52,265 nucleotides of DNA from NCBI GenBank assembly GCA_019509985.1, contig JAEKLF010000100.1:1-52265 (forward strand). Reading direction: 5' to 3'. A program made the translations under genes and the position numbers. How positions within the stretch are numbered: position 1 is the stretch's first letter; each line of letters begins with the position of its first letter. The DNA comes from Burkholderiales bacterium (GTDB taxonomy: Bacteria; Pseudomonadota; Gammaproteobacteria; Burkholderiales; Burkholderiaceae_C). Shown piece after piece: positions 32,281 to 41,026 of the stretch. The notes beneath the pieces are model-generated. The model worked only from the letters and a program-made list of their open reading frames with translations. It did no database searches and was not told the origin of the DNA.

Positions 32281-34188
32281 TCAGTTGCCGTTGATTTGGT
32301 GGGTGGCCCGTGAGACGCTGGCTCGGACGGCGGGCAGTTCGTCGGTATCCCGGGAGGTGAGCCTGGCGTCCAGGTCAGGCCCCTCCGTGCCACGCCAGTC
32401 GTAATCGCGGGTCAGCCGCCGGTGTCGTTCCTGTTCTGCGACGTCGACGTAAAGCCGCACCGCCGCTCGTGAGCATAGAAATTCGTCGATCAAGGCCGGG
32501 ACGCCTTCGGCGATGACCAGATCGCCCGGAGCGATGGACCTGGACGGGCCCGCGACCGTGGTGCGATTACGCCTGTCATAGGTCCGCGGGGTGAACCATT
32601 GGGTCGTGCTCGTCTCGGTCACGGCGCCGACGAGCCGACGGAGCGCCTCGAGATCGTACCGATTCTCGACGCCGCTTCCCTCCGGTCGTTGTTCGACCGG
32701 CCGCAACCAGCCATCGAGGCTCAGCAGGTGGACGGTCTTGCCCGTGCTTTCAAGCTGCTCGGCGAGCACGCGGGCGGCGCAGCTCTTGCCAGCACGTGCC
32801 GGACCTCCGACGAGGATCAGACGGGCGCTCAAAGCCGCCTCTGCCACCGGCAGCAGCTGCCGCGACATGCTGGCGTGTCCGCCGAGGATCCAATCGACCG
32901 CCGCTGGAAGGTCGGGCATGGTGTAGTCGGGCTCGTCCGCGTACTTGGCGTCCAGTCCTGCATACCCGGTTCTTACGAGAATGGTGCGGACCCCGGCACG
33001 GTGGCCGGCCCTGACGTCGGACGTCGTGTCTCCGACGAACCAGGAGTGCGCTCGGGAGATGTGCAGGTCTCGCGACGCTTGGTCGAACAGGCCCGTTTTC
33101 GGCTTGCGGCAGCCGCAAAGCATCTTCAGCTCCGGCACCTCGCCCGGGAAGCCTGAATCAGGATGGTGCGGGCAAACGTAGATCCTGTCCAGAAAGGCCC
33201 CGCCCAGGCCTAGCAGATGGTCCAGCCGGGCATGAATAGCAGCCAGCCCGTCCCAGCTAACCTCGCCGCGGGCGATCACCGGCTGGTTGGTGATAGTGAC
33301 GGCCAGCAAGCCTGCCCGGTTGATCCTTCGGACTGCCTCTGCAGCACCCTCCAGCAGCACGAGCTGGCCTGGCTCGCGCAGATGGTCCACCTCTTTGTTG
33401 AGGGTGCCGTCGCGGTCGAGGAACACGGCCGGCCGCAGCGAACGCCCAGACAGGCGCTCGGGGATCCCTGCCAGCAGGTCGCGTTCGACTTTGTCGAGCC
33501 GCTCGGGTGTCCCCATGTCCTTGATGTATTCCGGGCTGACGTGTCCAGCCAGCGCTAGGCCACGAGCCAGCATGGCAGGGAAGGTGTGCTTGGCGAGGTC
33601 CGATTTGCCGGGGGGAACCAGGCCGTCGAGGGCCGACCGTTCCATCACGTACAGGGCTGCGTTCACCAAGTTCCGAAGCACGGCACCCCTGGGGTGCGGA
33701 TAGGGGTGAACCGCCACTACCCTCTGGTGGTCGTCCAGCTCGACGAGGTCTGAATCGTGCGGGTGGTCGTTGGGATGTAGCAGAAGCGTTGCCGCGACGC
33801 AGGCCTCCTCGTGGGCCTGCCACATGCGGCGCAGGTCAACGTCCGCATATGTGTCGCCGTAGAGCACCAGGAATCTCTCGGACAGAAACGGTAGTGCATC
33901 CCGCAAAGCGCCCGCCGTGCCTCGCGCGTCGCGCTCGACGACGTAGGAAATCTGTACACCGAGCCCTTCGCCATCGCCAAAATGCTCGGCGATGGCCTCA
34001 TGACCGTAATGCACGAGCAGCGCGATGCGCGTGAATCCGTGTCGCCGGCACAGCTCTACTTGGTGCTCAAGGACCGGGCGCCCGAGCAGTGGCGCCATCG
34101 GTTTGGGGAGGTCGCCGGTTCGGGACTTCAGTCGCGTGCCCATGCCGCCGGCCAAGATGGCCACGTCGCAGGTGTAAGGGGGAATCAT
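32281..34188 (-). CDS. Three-domain fusion: HddC-like guanylyltransferase, GmhB phosphatase, P-loop kinase
   Basis: A 635-aa polypeptide with three recognisable parts. Residues 7-240: sugar nucleotidyltransferase with LAGGMGTRLK (12-21), LPKPM (28-31), YGDTYADVD and SPEYIKDMGTPERL, matching HddC. Residues 253-440: HAD-IIIA phosphatase of GmhB type with FLDRDGTLN (256-264), a zinc set Cys339, His341, Cys358 and Cys360, RKPKTGLF and FVGDTTSDVRAG. Residues 456-635: uridine-kinase-like P-loop domain with Walker A GGPARAGKS (461-469), LLSLDGWLRP and DLVIAEGVPALIDEF. The first two supply missing steps of GDP-D,D-heptose synthesis. The role of the kinase domain is unclear, since HddA is encoded next door. 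No internal start or frameshift was seen. Confidence 0.9.
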   Translation of the reverse strand: MIPPYTCDVAILAGGMGTRLKSRTGDLPKPMAPLLGRPVLEHQVELCRRHGFTRIALLVHYGHEAIAEHFGDGEGLGVQISYVVERDARGTAGALRDALPFLSERFLVLYGDTYADVDLRRMWQAHEEACVAATLLLHPNDHPHDSDLVELDDHQRVVAVHPYPHPRGAVLRNLVNAALYVMERSALDGLVPPGKSDLAKHTFPAMLARGLALAGHVSPEYIKDMGTPERLDKVERDLLAGIPERLSGRSLRPAVFLDRDGTLNKEVDHLREPGQLVLLEGAAEAVRRINRAGLLAVTITNQPVIARGEVSWDGLAAIHARLDHLLGLGGAFLDRIYVCPHHPDSGFPGEVPELKMLCGCRKPKTGLFDQASRDLHISRAHSWFVGDTTSDVRAGHRAGVRTILVRTGYAGLDAKYADEPDYTMPDLPAAVDWILGGHASMSRQLLPVAEAALSARLILVGGPARAGKSCAARVLAEQLESTGKTVHLLSLDGWLRPVEQRPEGSGVENRYDLEALRRLVGAVTETSTTQWFTPRTYDRRNRTTVAGPSRSIAPGDLVIAEGVPALIDEFLCSRAAVRLYVDVAEQERHRRLTRDYDWRGTEGPDLDARLTSRDTDELPAVRASVSRATHQINGN

Positions 34189-35063
34189 TGCTGGGGTTCC
34201 CTAAGGGGCTGCTGGGCATCGCTCAGCACCAGCCGGCGGGTGATGCCTTGCTGCCAGTTCCGGGGCACGATGCTCCAGATCAGGATGGCGCAGATGCCGG
34301 CGCAGCGTCTGGGCCAATGGGAGACGCCGAAATTCCTGACCCGAGCCTTCAGGTTGAATCGCCAGTGCCGCGCCGGCCGCAGCGTCGTCTGCTGTCGGTA
34401 TTTCACCAGAACGTGCGGCACGTTGGCAAAGCGCACTCCGTGGTTGGACAGCCTCAGCCAGAGGTCGAGGTCTTCGGCGTTGCGGAACGAGGGATCGTAA
34501 GCACCGTACGCTTCGAGCACCCGCTTGCGGATGATCACCGTCGGATGAGCGACAGGGGTCGTGAAATGCATTTGGCGCTGGATCTCCTCATGCGAGTTGG
34601 GATGCACGCGAAAGGCCAGTGTGCGCCCCTGCTCGTCAATCACTTCCAGTTGTCCGCCGAGGACGTCGACATCGGGTTGGTTCCTCATGAAGTCGCTCTG
34701 CAGGCTCAATCGCTCTGGAAGGCAGATGTCGTCCGAATCGAAGCGGGCGATGAACGGCGCGCGCGCGAGTTCTATGCCGAGGTTCAGGCTGGCGGCTAGA
34801 CCGATGCGCTGCTCGGGCCTTATATGGCGGAATCGCGCGTCGGTGCTGCAGAACGCCTCGCATGCAGCGATCGTCTCCGGCATGGTGCTTTCGTCGATCA
34901 CGATGCATTCGAAATCGCCGAAGGTCTGGTCGGCGACGCTTTTTAGGCTCTCCTGCAGAATCTCGGGCCGTTCATTGAAAAGCGGAACGACCAAACTGAT
35001 TTCCGGCGGCGTTAGGAGCGACTCACCACCGGCGCCACGCGATTCACGGTACGTCTGGGTCAC
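34185..35063 (-). CDS. Glycosyltransferase family 2, locus B
   Basis: A 292-aa GT-A transferase. ISLVVPLFNERPEILQESLK starts the nucleotide-binding region. FIARFDSDDICLPERL holds the DxD (Asp-Ser-Asp-Asp). NAEDLDLWLRLSNHG is the typical acceptor-side ED motif, followed by VKYRQQ. GTG start 35063 overlaps the epimerase stop as GTGA, and its own stop overlaps the fusion gene as ATGA. An open extension to 35072 exists. Donor unknown. Confidence 0.88.
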   Translation of the reverse strand: MTQTYRESRGAGGESLLTPPEISLVVPLFNERPEILQESLKSVADQTFGDFECIVIDESTMPETIAACEAFCSTDARFRHIRPEQRIGLAASLNLGIELARAPFIARFDSDDICLPERLSLQSDFMRNQPDVDVLGGQLEVIDEQGRTLAFRVHPNSHEEIQRQMHFTTPVAHPTVIIRKRVLEAYGAYDPSFRNAEDLDLWLRLSNHGVRFANVPHVLVKYRQQTTLRPARHWRFNLKARVRNFGVSHWPRRCAGICAILIWSIVPRNWQQGITRRLVLSDAQQPLREPQQ

Positions 35064-36061
35064 AGCCCCCACTCCCGGGCGATGTCGTCCACCGCTCGCC
35101 GGACTGCCGCCAATGAATCCAGCTGCGGCTCCCAGCCGAAGGACCGGATGCGTTCGATCGAATACCTGAACCGTGGGACGTCACCCACCCAGCCGCGGTC
35201 GGATTCGCCGTAGGTGATTCGCGCCGAGGGGCTCACACGGGCGACGACGCTCTCCGCAATGGAGCGGACGCTGGCACCCGAGTCTGCCGGGCCGATGTTC
35301 ACGATCTCCGTCTGGGCCGCCGACTCCCTAGCGCACACGACCAACATGGCGTTGATGAGCTCGTCGACGTGCAGGTAGGCCTTCTGCTGCGTGCCGTTGC
35401 CGAGCACCTCGAGCTGCGCGGGATCGTCCCGCAGCCTCTTAATGAAGTCGTGGATGACGCCATGCGTGGCGGGCGCGCCCACCACGTTCGGGAAACGGAA
35501 GACGTTGGCGACGCTAAGGAAAGATTCCTTGGCGGCGCAGATTTGCGCTTCCGATGCGAGCTTCATCGCGCCATAGTTCGAGATCGGCTTTAGCGGGCCG
35601 AGCGATTCATGAAGCGGCGTGTCTTTCCAGTCGCCGTAGACCGCCGAGCTCGACGCGAAATGCAGGATTGCGAGTCCGAGGCGGCGCATGTTACGCAGCG
35701 CCTCGAAAGTGGTCATGAAGGTATCGCGCAGGTCGATCCGCGGGTCGCTGACACCTGCCGGTATGTCCGAATTGGCCGCCAAGTGCCACACCTCTTGGAT
35801 GGGCGATCGGTTCGCGTCGTCGAACGCACGCTTGCAGCTATCTGCAGCGCTGAGGTCAGCGCGGATGAAGGTGAAGCCCGGCTGGCCGCGGTACGGGGCA
35901 AGCAGATCCTCGCTTCCGCGGCTCAAATTGTCTATGACGGTCACGCGCTGGCCCGCATCCAGGAGCCGCCGGACGAGGTTGGCGCCAATGAAGCCGGCGC
36001 CGCCGAGGATCAGGGCGTGCTTTGACCAGGCGTCGAGGGATGCTCGGGTTGGGAGGATCAT
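35060..36061 (-). CDS. NAD-dependent sugar epimerase/dehydratase
   Basis: An extended SDR of 333 aa. NAD-binding loop GGAGFIGANLVRRL (~19-32), Asp in VTVIDNLSRGSED, a catalytic Ser region HFASSSAVYGDWKDTPLHES and the YxxxK as YGAMKLASE. The usual C-terminal substrate half has NVFRFPNVVGAPATHGVIHD. GalE or dTDP/GDP-sugar epimerase relatives are possible. Start ATG 36061 overlaps the upstream stop by 4 nt. It likely makes a second donor sugar for the locus B repeat unit. Confidence 0.88.
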   Translation of the reverse strand: MILPTRASLDAWSKHALILGGAGFIGANLVRRLLDAGQRVTVIDNLSRGSEDLLAPYRGQPGFTFIRADLSAADSCKRAFDDANRSPIQEVWHLAANSDIPAGVSDPRIDLRDTFMTTFEALRNMRRLGLAILHFASSSAVYGDWKDTPLHESLGPLKPISNYGAMKLASEAQICAAKESFLSVANVFRFPNVVGAPATHGVIHDFIKRLRDDPAQLEVLGNGTQQKAYLHVDELINAMLVVCARESAAQTEIVNIGPADSGASVRSIAESVVARVSPSARITYGESDRGWVGDVPRFRYSIERIRSFGWEPQLDSLAAVRRAVDDIAREWGL

Positions 36062-37158
36062 CGTGAGTTCTCGAGGTTCTTGAAGTATTGACAATGGCGG
36101 TCGCGGAACCGGGACATCGGGAAACGGGAGGCCGTTTGAAGGCCGGCTTGGGCGAGCCGCGTTCGCAAATCGGAATCGAGCACCAACTGCACCACGGCCT
36201 CGACGATGGCATCGATCGAACGGGCTGGCAGCAGGACAGCATTCTTCCCTGCCTCGACGTAGTCCCCGACGCCGCCGGAATCGGTGGTGATCAGCGCGCA
36301 TCCGCAGGCCATCGATTCCAGCCCCGGCAAGCCGAAGCCTTCCGACTCGGACAAGGACAGGAAGATGTCGCACTCTGCGTAGAAGGCGGCCAACTCGACA
36401 TCCTGCGCCGGGCTGACCATTTCGACGCCGCCATGGCCCGCTGGGTGTGCGAGGAGCTCGGGATCGCGCGTGGCACAGCCGAACGACAGGCGGGCTCTCA
36501 CCAATCGGGGATCCTTGCCCAGGCGCCGCGAAGCCGCAGCGTACAAGGCGAAGCCCTTGTTCTGCGCCGCGGTGCCGGCGAAGCCTATGTGCACATCGAG
36601 CGAAGCAGGCTGTGCAACCGACGACCTGGGGCTGTTCAGTATCGCGTCAGACACGAAGTTGTGGATGACCTCGCCTGGACGGCCGTCGATCCTGCGCAGG
36701 TGATCGGACACGAACAGGCACTCGGATGGCACACGGCGGGAGAGCCAGAGCAGTGCGCGATTGACGAGCTTGAGCCCTCCGGAAGTCGGCGCGAGGGCGA
36801 TGAGCGAACGGCCGTCGTCTCCCTGGACCAGCATCACCGGACGAGGTCCGCCAGCCAGCAGCCGCGCCAGCCCTAGCGCGACAAGGATCCTGTAGCTGCT
36901 CGTAACGGCGATGCATCGGTTGGCCAGGCGCCAGGCGAGCACATCGAACAGAAATCCGGCCTTGCCGGCACGCGATGCGCCGGCGGTCGGCCGCTGCTTC
37001 ACCCGCGAATCAAGCGGGAAGTGCGGCGAGTGGCTGCTCATTGGATGCACCACCGTTGTTTCGAAACCGCCTGTAGCCAGTGCATTGGCCAATGCGGTCA
37101 GCACGCGAACGCCGCCCGACGGATTGAAGGCCTCGATGACTATCGCCACGCGGGTCAC
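36058..37158 (-). CDS. Glycosyltransferase family 4, locus B
   Basis: A 366-aa GT-B transferase. VAIVIEAFNPSGGVRVLTAL is the glycine-rich acceptor loop. The donor half has IGFAGTAAQNKGFALYAAAS and FLSLSESEGFGLPGLESMAC with the paired Glu residues of GT4, then LITTDSGGVGDYV. GTG start overlaps the previous stop as GTGA; the stop overlaps the epimerase start. Confidence 0.9.
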   Translation of the reverse strand: MTRVAIVIEAFNPSGGVRVLTALANALATGGFETTVVHPMSSHSPHFPLDSRVKQRPTAGASRAGKAGFLFDVLAWRLANRCIAVTSSYRILVALGLARLLAGGPRPVMLVQGDDGRSLIALAPTSGGLKLVNRALLWLSRRVPSECLFVSDHLRRIDGRPGEVIHNFVSDAILNSPRSSVAQPASLDVHIGFAGTAAQNKGFALYAAASRRLGKDPRLVRARLSFGCATRDPELLAHPAGHGGVEMVSPAQDVELAAFYAECDIFLSLSESEGFGLPGLESMACGCALITTDSGGVGDYVEAGKNAVLLPARSIDAIVEAVVQLVLDSDLRTRLAQAGLQTASRFPMSRFRDRHCQYFKNLENSR

Positions 37159-37982
37159 GTCCCGGCCCCCTCGCGGAACGGGCCGAGCCGGCCCCTGAGG
37201 GCATCGCAGAGACCGCGCCGCACCATGGATAGGCGGCTGCGCCGATCGGTGGTCCAGATGACCATTCCAAGGAGCTTCGACAGGGACCTGGCGGTCTGGG
37301 CCAGCTTCCAGGCGAAGGGCACATACCCCCGTCCGAGCATGACGCAGATGTTGCGGTACTGGTAGTAGAGGCGGACCGGCGAATCGATGTGCGCGCGCAG
37401 GAACGGCAAACCGATCTGGGCCCTACCCAGGCGATGCTGAAACTCTCCTGCGCGGATCGCGAGAAGCGGAACCCGGTGTGCTCGGCACCGCCAGCCCCAC
37501 TCGAAGTCGACGCAATCAATGAAGAGATCGCCCTCGAAGTCACCCACCCGGTCGAAGACCTCCAGGCGGCAGCCTGAGCCTGAGCTCATCAGCTCGCGGA
37601 TCGGCCGAGACGTAGAGCTCCGTACGCCGTGCGCTCCTCTTTCAAGCGAGAAGACTGCCGGCGGGTTCTGTTCCAGCGCTTCCACCAGTCCGCGCACGGC
37701 TTCGTCGTCGATGAGGGAGTCCTGGTCGAAGAAAACGACGGCGTCGCAACCCAACTGGCGGGCATGCCGGAGGCCGGCGTTCTGGGCCTCCGCGATGCCC
37801 GCGTTGCAACCCATGGTGATCCGCGCCGACCCGTGCCGTTGTGCGGCATTCCGCACCAGGTTGGCGGCCCGGGGCTCGGTGGAGTTGTCGACCAGGACCA
37901 CTTCACATGAACCACGAAGTATCTCGACGAGCCGGTCCGGGGCCTCGGCGGGATTGAAGGTGACGATGACGGCGACGATCAT
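37155..37982 (-). CDS. Glycosyltransferase family 2 (rhamnosyltransferase-like), locus B
   Basis: A 275-aa GT-A enzyme. VAVIVTFNPAEAPDRLVEIL, VVLVDNSTEPRAANLV, then NAGIAEAQNAGLRHARQLGC and VVFFDQDSLI (DxD-like Asp-Gln-Asp) follow the RfbF/RfbN rhamnosyltransferase layout. The C-terminal part has FIDCVDFEWGWRCRA and a Tyr/Arg-rich tail (SPVRLYYQYRNI). The ATG at 37982 is conserved for the family; the gap to wzy is 5 nt. Confidence 0.85.
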   Translation of the reverse strand: MIVAVIVTFNPAEAPDRLVEILRGSCEVVLVDNSTEPRAANLVRNAAQRHGSARITMGCNAGIAEAQNAGLRHARQLGCDAVVFFDQDSLIDDEAVRGLVEALEQNPPAVFSLERGAHGVRSSTSRPIRELMSSGSGCRLEVFDRVGDFEGDLFIDCVDFEWGWRCRAHRVPLLAIRAGEFQHRLGRAQIGLPFLRAHIDSPVRLYYQYRNICVMLGRGYVPFAWKLAQTARSLSKLLGMVIWTTDRRSRLSMVRRGLCDALRGRLGPFREGAGT

Positions 37983-37987
37983 GGCAG

Positions 37988-39262
37988 TCAGGCCACAGGA
38001 AGAGCAGTTTGCGCCCGAGCCGCGTCGCTGGCGCCTTTTAGCCGGATCGCCGCGTAGCAATACAGCACGACCTGCAAGTTCAGCATCACGTGGGTCGACG
38101 CCAACTGGCCGTAGCGCAATCCCACCACAGCCAGGGCCAGTCCGTGGGCCGTTGCGACGAGTGCAGTTGTGCCCTTTGTCGAACCGAAGGTCCAAAGGGC
38201 TTTTCCGGTGAACCCGTAGAACAGGCAGAGGCCGATGATGCCCGTCTCGGACAGCAGAAGCAGGATCAGCGATCCGGCGTCGTCCTTGTTGAGTCCGATC
38301 CACGAGTCGTCGATCTGAAAGTCGAAAATCCCTTCGATCAAGGCCTCGTAGGTCTTGCGATGCGATGTCAGCCCCTGGCCCAGCAAGGGGGCTTGCTCAA
38401 GGCTGCCCAAGGTGACCAGCGCATTGGATTGGACGGCGAACACCGAGGTCTGTTCACTGTTGCCACCCTCCCACGCGGTGAAGATGCCGTCGATGCGGTC
38501 CCTCGCGAACGGAATTGCAGCGTAGCCCCCCGTCAAGACGCTGGCCACCGCGAGCGTGGCGACCATCGCCTTGACCGAGCGTCGCAGCAGGTTGTTCACC
38601 AGCACGGCCAGGGCCAGCTGGACGATGGCGACGAGGGACATCGTTAGGGTGTAAACGCCCAGCAGGAAGAGCCGGCCCTGCCGGTACACCGCCGGATGCT
38701 CTCGGCGCGCCAGCAGCGTTACCAGGATGGGAGGCAGAAGGAGGTAGCTCAGGTGCGCCGGCTCGGTCATCAAGCCGGAGGCACGAGGCAACCAGCCGAT
38801 GAACTCGATGTTGCCCTTCATCACCCCGAGGAACTTCAGGCTCACGAGGTCCAATATGCCCAGCAAGCCGCCGACCATCTGAAGAAGAACGAACCCGCCG
38901 TTGATGAAGGCCGCTCGCCGGTAGGCCAGGAAGACGCCTTCCTCGGTGGCGAACACGAGTGCCAGGCAGAAGACGATCTGATGGAGCAGGATCGCTCCCA
39001 CATAGCTGGGATAAGCCATTCCGCCATGCCATTGGCCGACGGCGCTGTACAGCGCTATAAGGCCGACGCAGACGACGTTAAGCTTGATAAACGCCCGCTC
39101 GTGAGAATCGAACGCGTGGCCCGCCGCCAGGAGCAGCAGAAGCGGAATCGACGCCATCACCATCGCCACGCCAAGCGATGAGATGCCAAACGGTCCCGCG
39201 ATGCCCTGCGTGCAGAGCACAAGCGTAAGCAGCCACGACGCGATGACGCGCTCAACCGGCAT
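37988..39262 (-). CDS. wzy: O-antigen/capsule polymerase (Wzy-like)
   Basis: An integral membrane protein of 424 aa with about 11 hydrophobic helices and a large periplasmic loop (residues ~255-335: RDRIDGIFTAWEGGNSEQTS, then GSLEQAPLLGQGL). This is the layout of Wzy polymerases, which show little sequence conservation. The position inside the operon among glycosyltransferases, with wzx and the wzz-type gene present, supports the call. The start ATG 39262 overlaps the preceding gene by 11 nt. Confidence 0.75.
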   Translation of the reverse strand: MPVERVIASWLLTLVLCTQGIAGPFGISSLGVAMVMASIPLLLLLAAGHAFDSHERAFIKLNVVCVGLIALYSAVGQWHGGMAYPSYVGAILLHQIVFCLALVFATEEGVFLAYRRAAFINGGFVLLQMVGGLLGILDLVSLKFLGVMKGNIEFIGWLPRASGLMTEPAHLSYLLLPPILVTLLARREHPAVYRQGRLFLLGVYTLTMSLVAIVQLALAVLVNNLLRRSVKAMVATLAVASVLTGGYAAIPFARDRIDGIFTAWEGGNSEQTSVFAVQSNALVTLGSLEQAPLLGQGLTSHRKTYEALIEGIFDFQIDDSWIGLNKDDAGSLILLLLSETGIIGLCLFYGFTGKALWTFGSTKGTTALVATAHGLALAVVGLRYGQLASTHVMLNLQVVLYCYAAIRLKGASDAARAQTALPVA

Positions 39263-40031
39263 GTGAGGCGGTCCCCTGCCGCTTCGTCGCGCGTTCCCAG
39301 ACCCTTCGGGCAATGGTACGCGCGACTTGCTTGCAATAGCGCGCCTGTGCGCGCCACTTCGGCTTGCCGTGCCGGATCGCCACGTCGCGCGTCTCCTTGA
39401 AGCTGCGCACCGTGGCGCTTGCGCCGCCCATCTCGAAGTCGACCACCGGCTGCCGGGAGTAGCCAAGGGAGCACGTGCCGGCCCCGATGATGCGGTGGGT
39501 CCAGTCTAGATCGGCCGAATACCTCAGCGAGGGGTCGAAGGCCCCAATGGCATCGAAGACGCTTAGCTTCGCGACGATGCCGGGGTGGGGCCAATACATG
39601 TGCTGGGGATCGACGCTTTCTCGCGCCGGCGGCCGGCTGGCGTGATAGATGCCGACGACCTTTCCGTCGGCCACCATATTGACCGCATGGCAGGTCAGAT
39701 CGTCGGGGGCACGGGCAGCGATCAGCAGTTGCTTGGCCGCGCCCTCAGCCAGCGTATCTCCAGCGTTCAGGAACATGATGGCTCGCCCCTTCGCTCGGAC
39801 TACCGCCTTGTTCATCGCTTCGTAGATGCCGCTGTCGCGCTCCGACACCCATTCGTCCACCACCTCGGGGAGGGATTGCAGCAGATCGACGGATCCGTCG
39901 GTGCTGCCGCCGTCGATGACCACGTACTGGATGTCGGAGCACTTCTGCAGTGCCACGGAGGCGATCGTTTTTTCGAGCTCCCGCCGGGCGTTGAAGGCGA
40001 CTGTTGCAATCGTCAGGTCGAAGCCGATCAC
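39252..40031 (-). CDS. Glycosyltransferase family 2 (WcaA/colanic-type), locus B
   Basis: A 259-aa GT-A enzyme with LTIATVAFNARRELEKTIAS, YVVIDGGSTDGSVDLL, SERDSGIYEAMNKAVVRAKG and IMFLNAGDTL, a close match to GT2 members such as WcaE/PglI-like transferases. HPGIVAKLSVFDAIGAFDPS and SADLDWTHRI follow. Both ends overlap neighbours (4 nt upstream, 11 nt into wzy). Confidence 0.9.
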   Translation of the reverse strand: MIGFDLTIATVAFNARRELEKTIASVALQKCSDIQYVVIDGGSTDGSVDLLQSLPEVVDEWVSERDSGIYEAMNKAVVRAKGRAIMFLNAGDTLAEGAAKQLLIAARAPDDLTCHAVNMVADGKVVGIYHASRPPARESVDPQHMYWPHPGIVAKLSVFDAIGAFDPSLRYSADLDWTHRIIGAGTCSLGYSRQPVVDFEMGGASATVRSFKETRDVAIRHGKPKWRAQARYCKQVARTIARRVWERATKRQGTASHAG

Positions 40032-41026
40032 GTTGGACCTCCCACGGGAAGGCCCAGGTCCCTATACAGAGCTATGTAGCTGGCGACGACCGAGCTTGCC
40101 CGGTGCTGGTGCGGCACGAAGTCGGGATACCGCGCCTCGGCCCCGCATGCCTCGCGGATGCCGCGAGCCATCGCATCGACGCTGTCCGCATCGCAGCGGG
40201 TGCAGCCGCGGAACTTTGGGTTGTCGGCGAAAGGTCGCTCTGAGGTCAGCACTGGCTTGCCCACGATCATCGCCTCGAGCACGCTGGCGGGCTCCGTCTC
40301 GTGGTCGCTGATGCACGCCAGCAGCGAGCAGTTCTCGTAGAGCTCTCGCAGCTGTCTAGCGGACACCCCCGAAAGCCTGCAGAAACGACCGCCGGAAGCG
40401 TCGATCTCGGCTTGCACTTCCTGCCGGTAGGCCGGATCGGCATCGTCGTAGTGCCCGCAGAGCACCACCCGATGGCCCGTCTTGTGGGCGGCCCGCAGCA
40501 GCGTCAGCTGGTTCTTCCTTCGACAAACGGTGCCGACACAGAGGACGTAGCTTTCCGGGAGGCTCTTCGAGCGCACCGTCGGCTCGAAGAATACCTCGTC
40601 GACGATGGTCGGGATCACGCGGATGCGAGCCTCGGGCAGGCGCAGGACCTCGCGGGCAAAGGTCGCCTGCTGGTCGTTGATGACCGTAACGATTTCGGCC
40701 TTCGTGTAGGCCGGAGGCCCTTTAACGAGGCGACGGGCGAACCCGCGCGCGGCCAACTTCTTGGCCGCGCCGCCCGAGGCGTTGGGAAGCAGCACAGAGA
40801 CCGCCGTGCGGATGCCCCGCTCCGCGCAGAACCGTAGGGCCGTGGCGTGGCTCTCCTCACCGCCCCAGAAGTGAGCTACGCCGAAACGGACTTCGCGGTC
40901 CCATGGGTTGACCCTCACCATCGGCACGTTCTCGGCGGCGATCAGATCGATCACCCTGTTCATCTGGATGTCGAACCCCCCGTAGGCGAAGCAATGGGGC
41001 TGGGCAGGAAAATGGCCGATGTTCAC
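40028..41026 (-). CDS. Glycosyltransferase family 4, locus B
   Basis: A 332-aa GT-B transferase. PHCFAYGGFDIQMNRVIDLI near the N-terminus, IPTIVDEVFFEP at the domain border, VLCVGTVCRRKNQLTLLRAA in the donor domain, and CISDHETEPASVLEAMIVGK carrying the GT4 Glu pair. Coupled at both ends by 4-nt overlaps. Confidence 0.87.
   Translation of the reverse strand: MNIGHFPAQPHCFAYGGFDIQMNRVIDLIAAENVPMVRVNPWDREVRFGVAHFWGGEESHATALRFCAERGIRTAVSVLLPNASGGAAKKLAARGFARRLVKGPPAYTKAEIVTVINDQQATFAREVLRLPEARIRVIPTIVDEVFFEPTVRSKSLPESYVLCVGTVCRRKNQLTLLRAAHKTGHRVVLCGHYDDADPAYRQEVQAEIDASGGRFCRLSGVSARQLRELYENCSLLACISDHETEPASVLEAMIVGKPVLTSERPFADNPKFRGCTRCDADSVDAMARGIREACGAEARYPDFVPHQHRASSVVASYIALYRDLGLPVGGPT

Noticed and set aside
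32599..33156. Plus-strand open frame within the heptose fusion gene
   Set aside because: Shadow of the minus-strand gene, whose domains have intact catalytic motifs.
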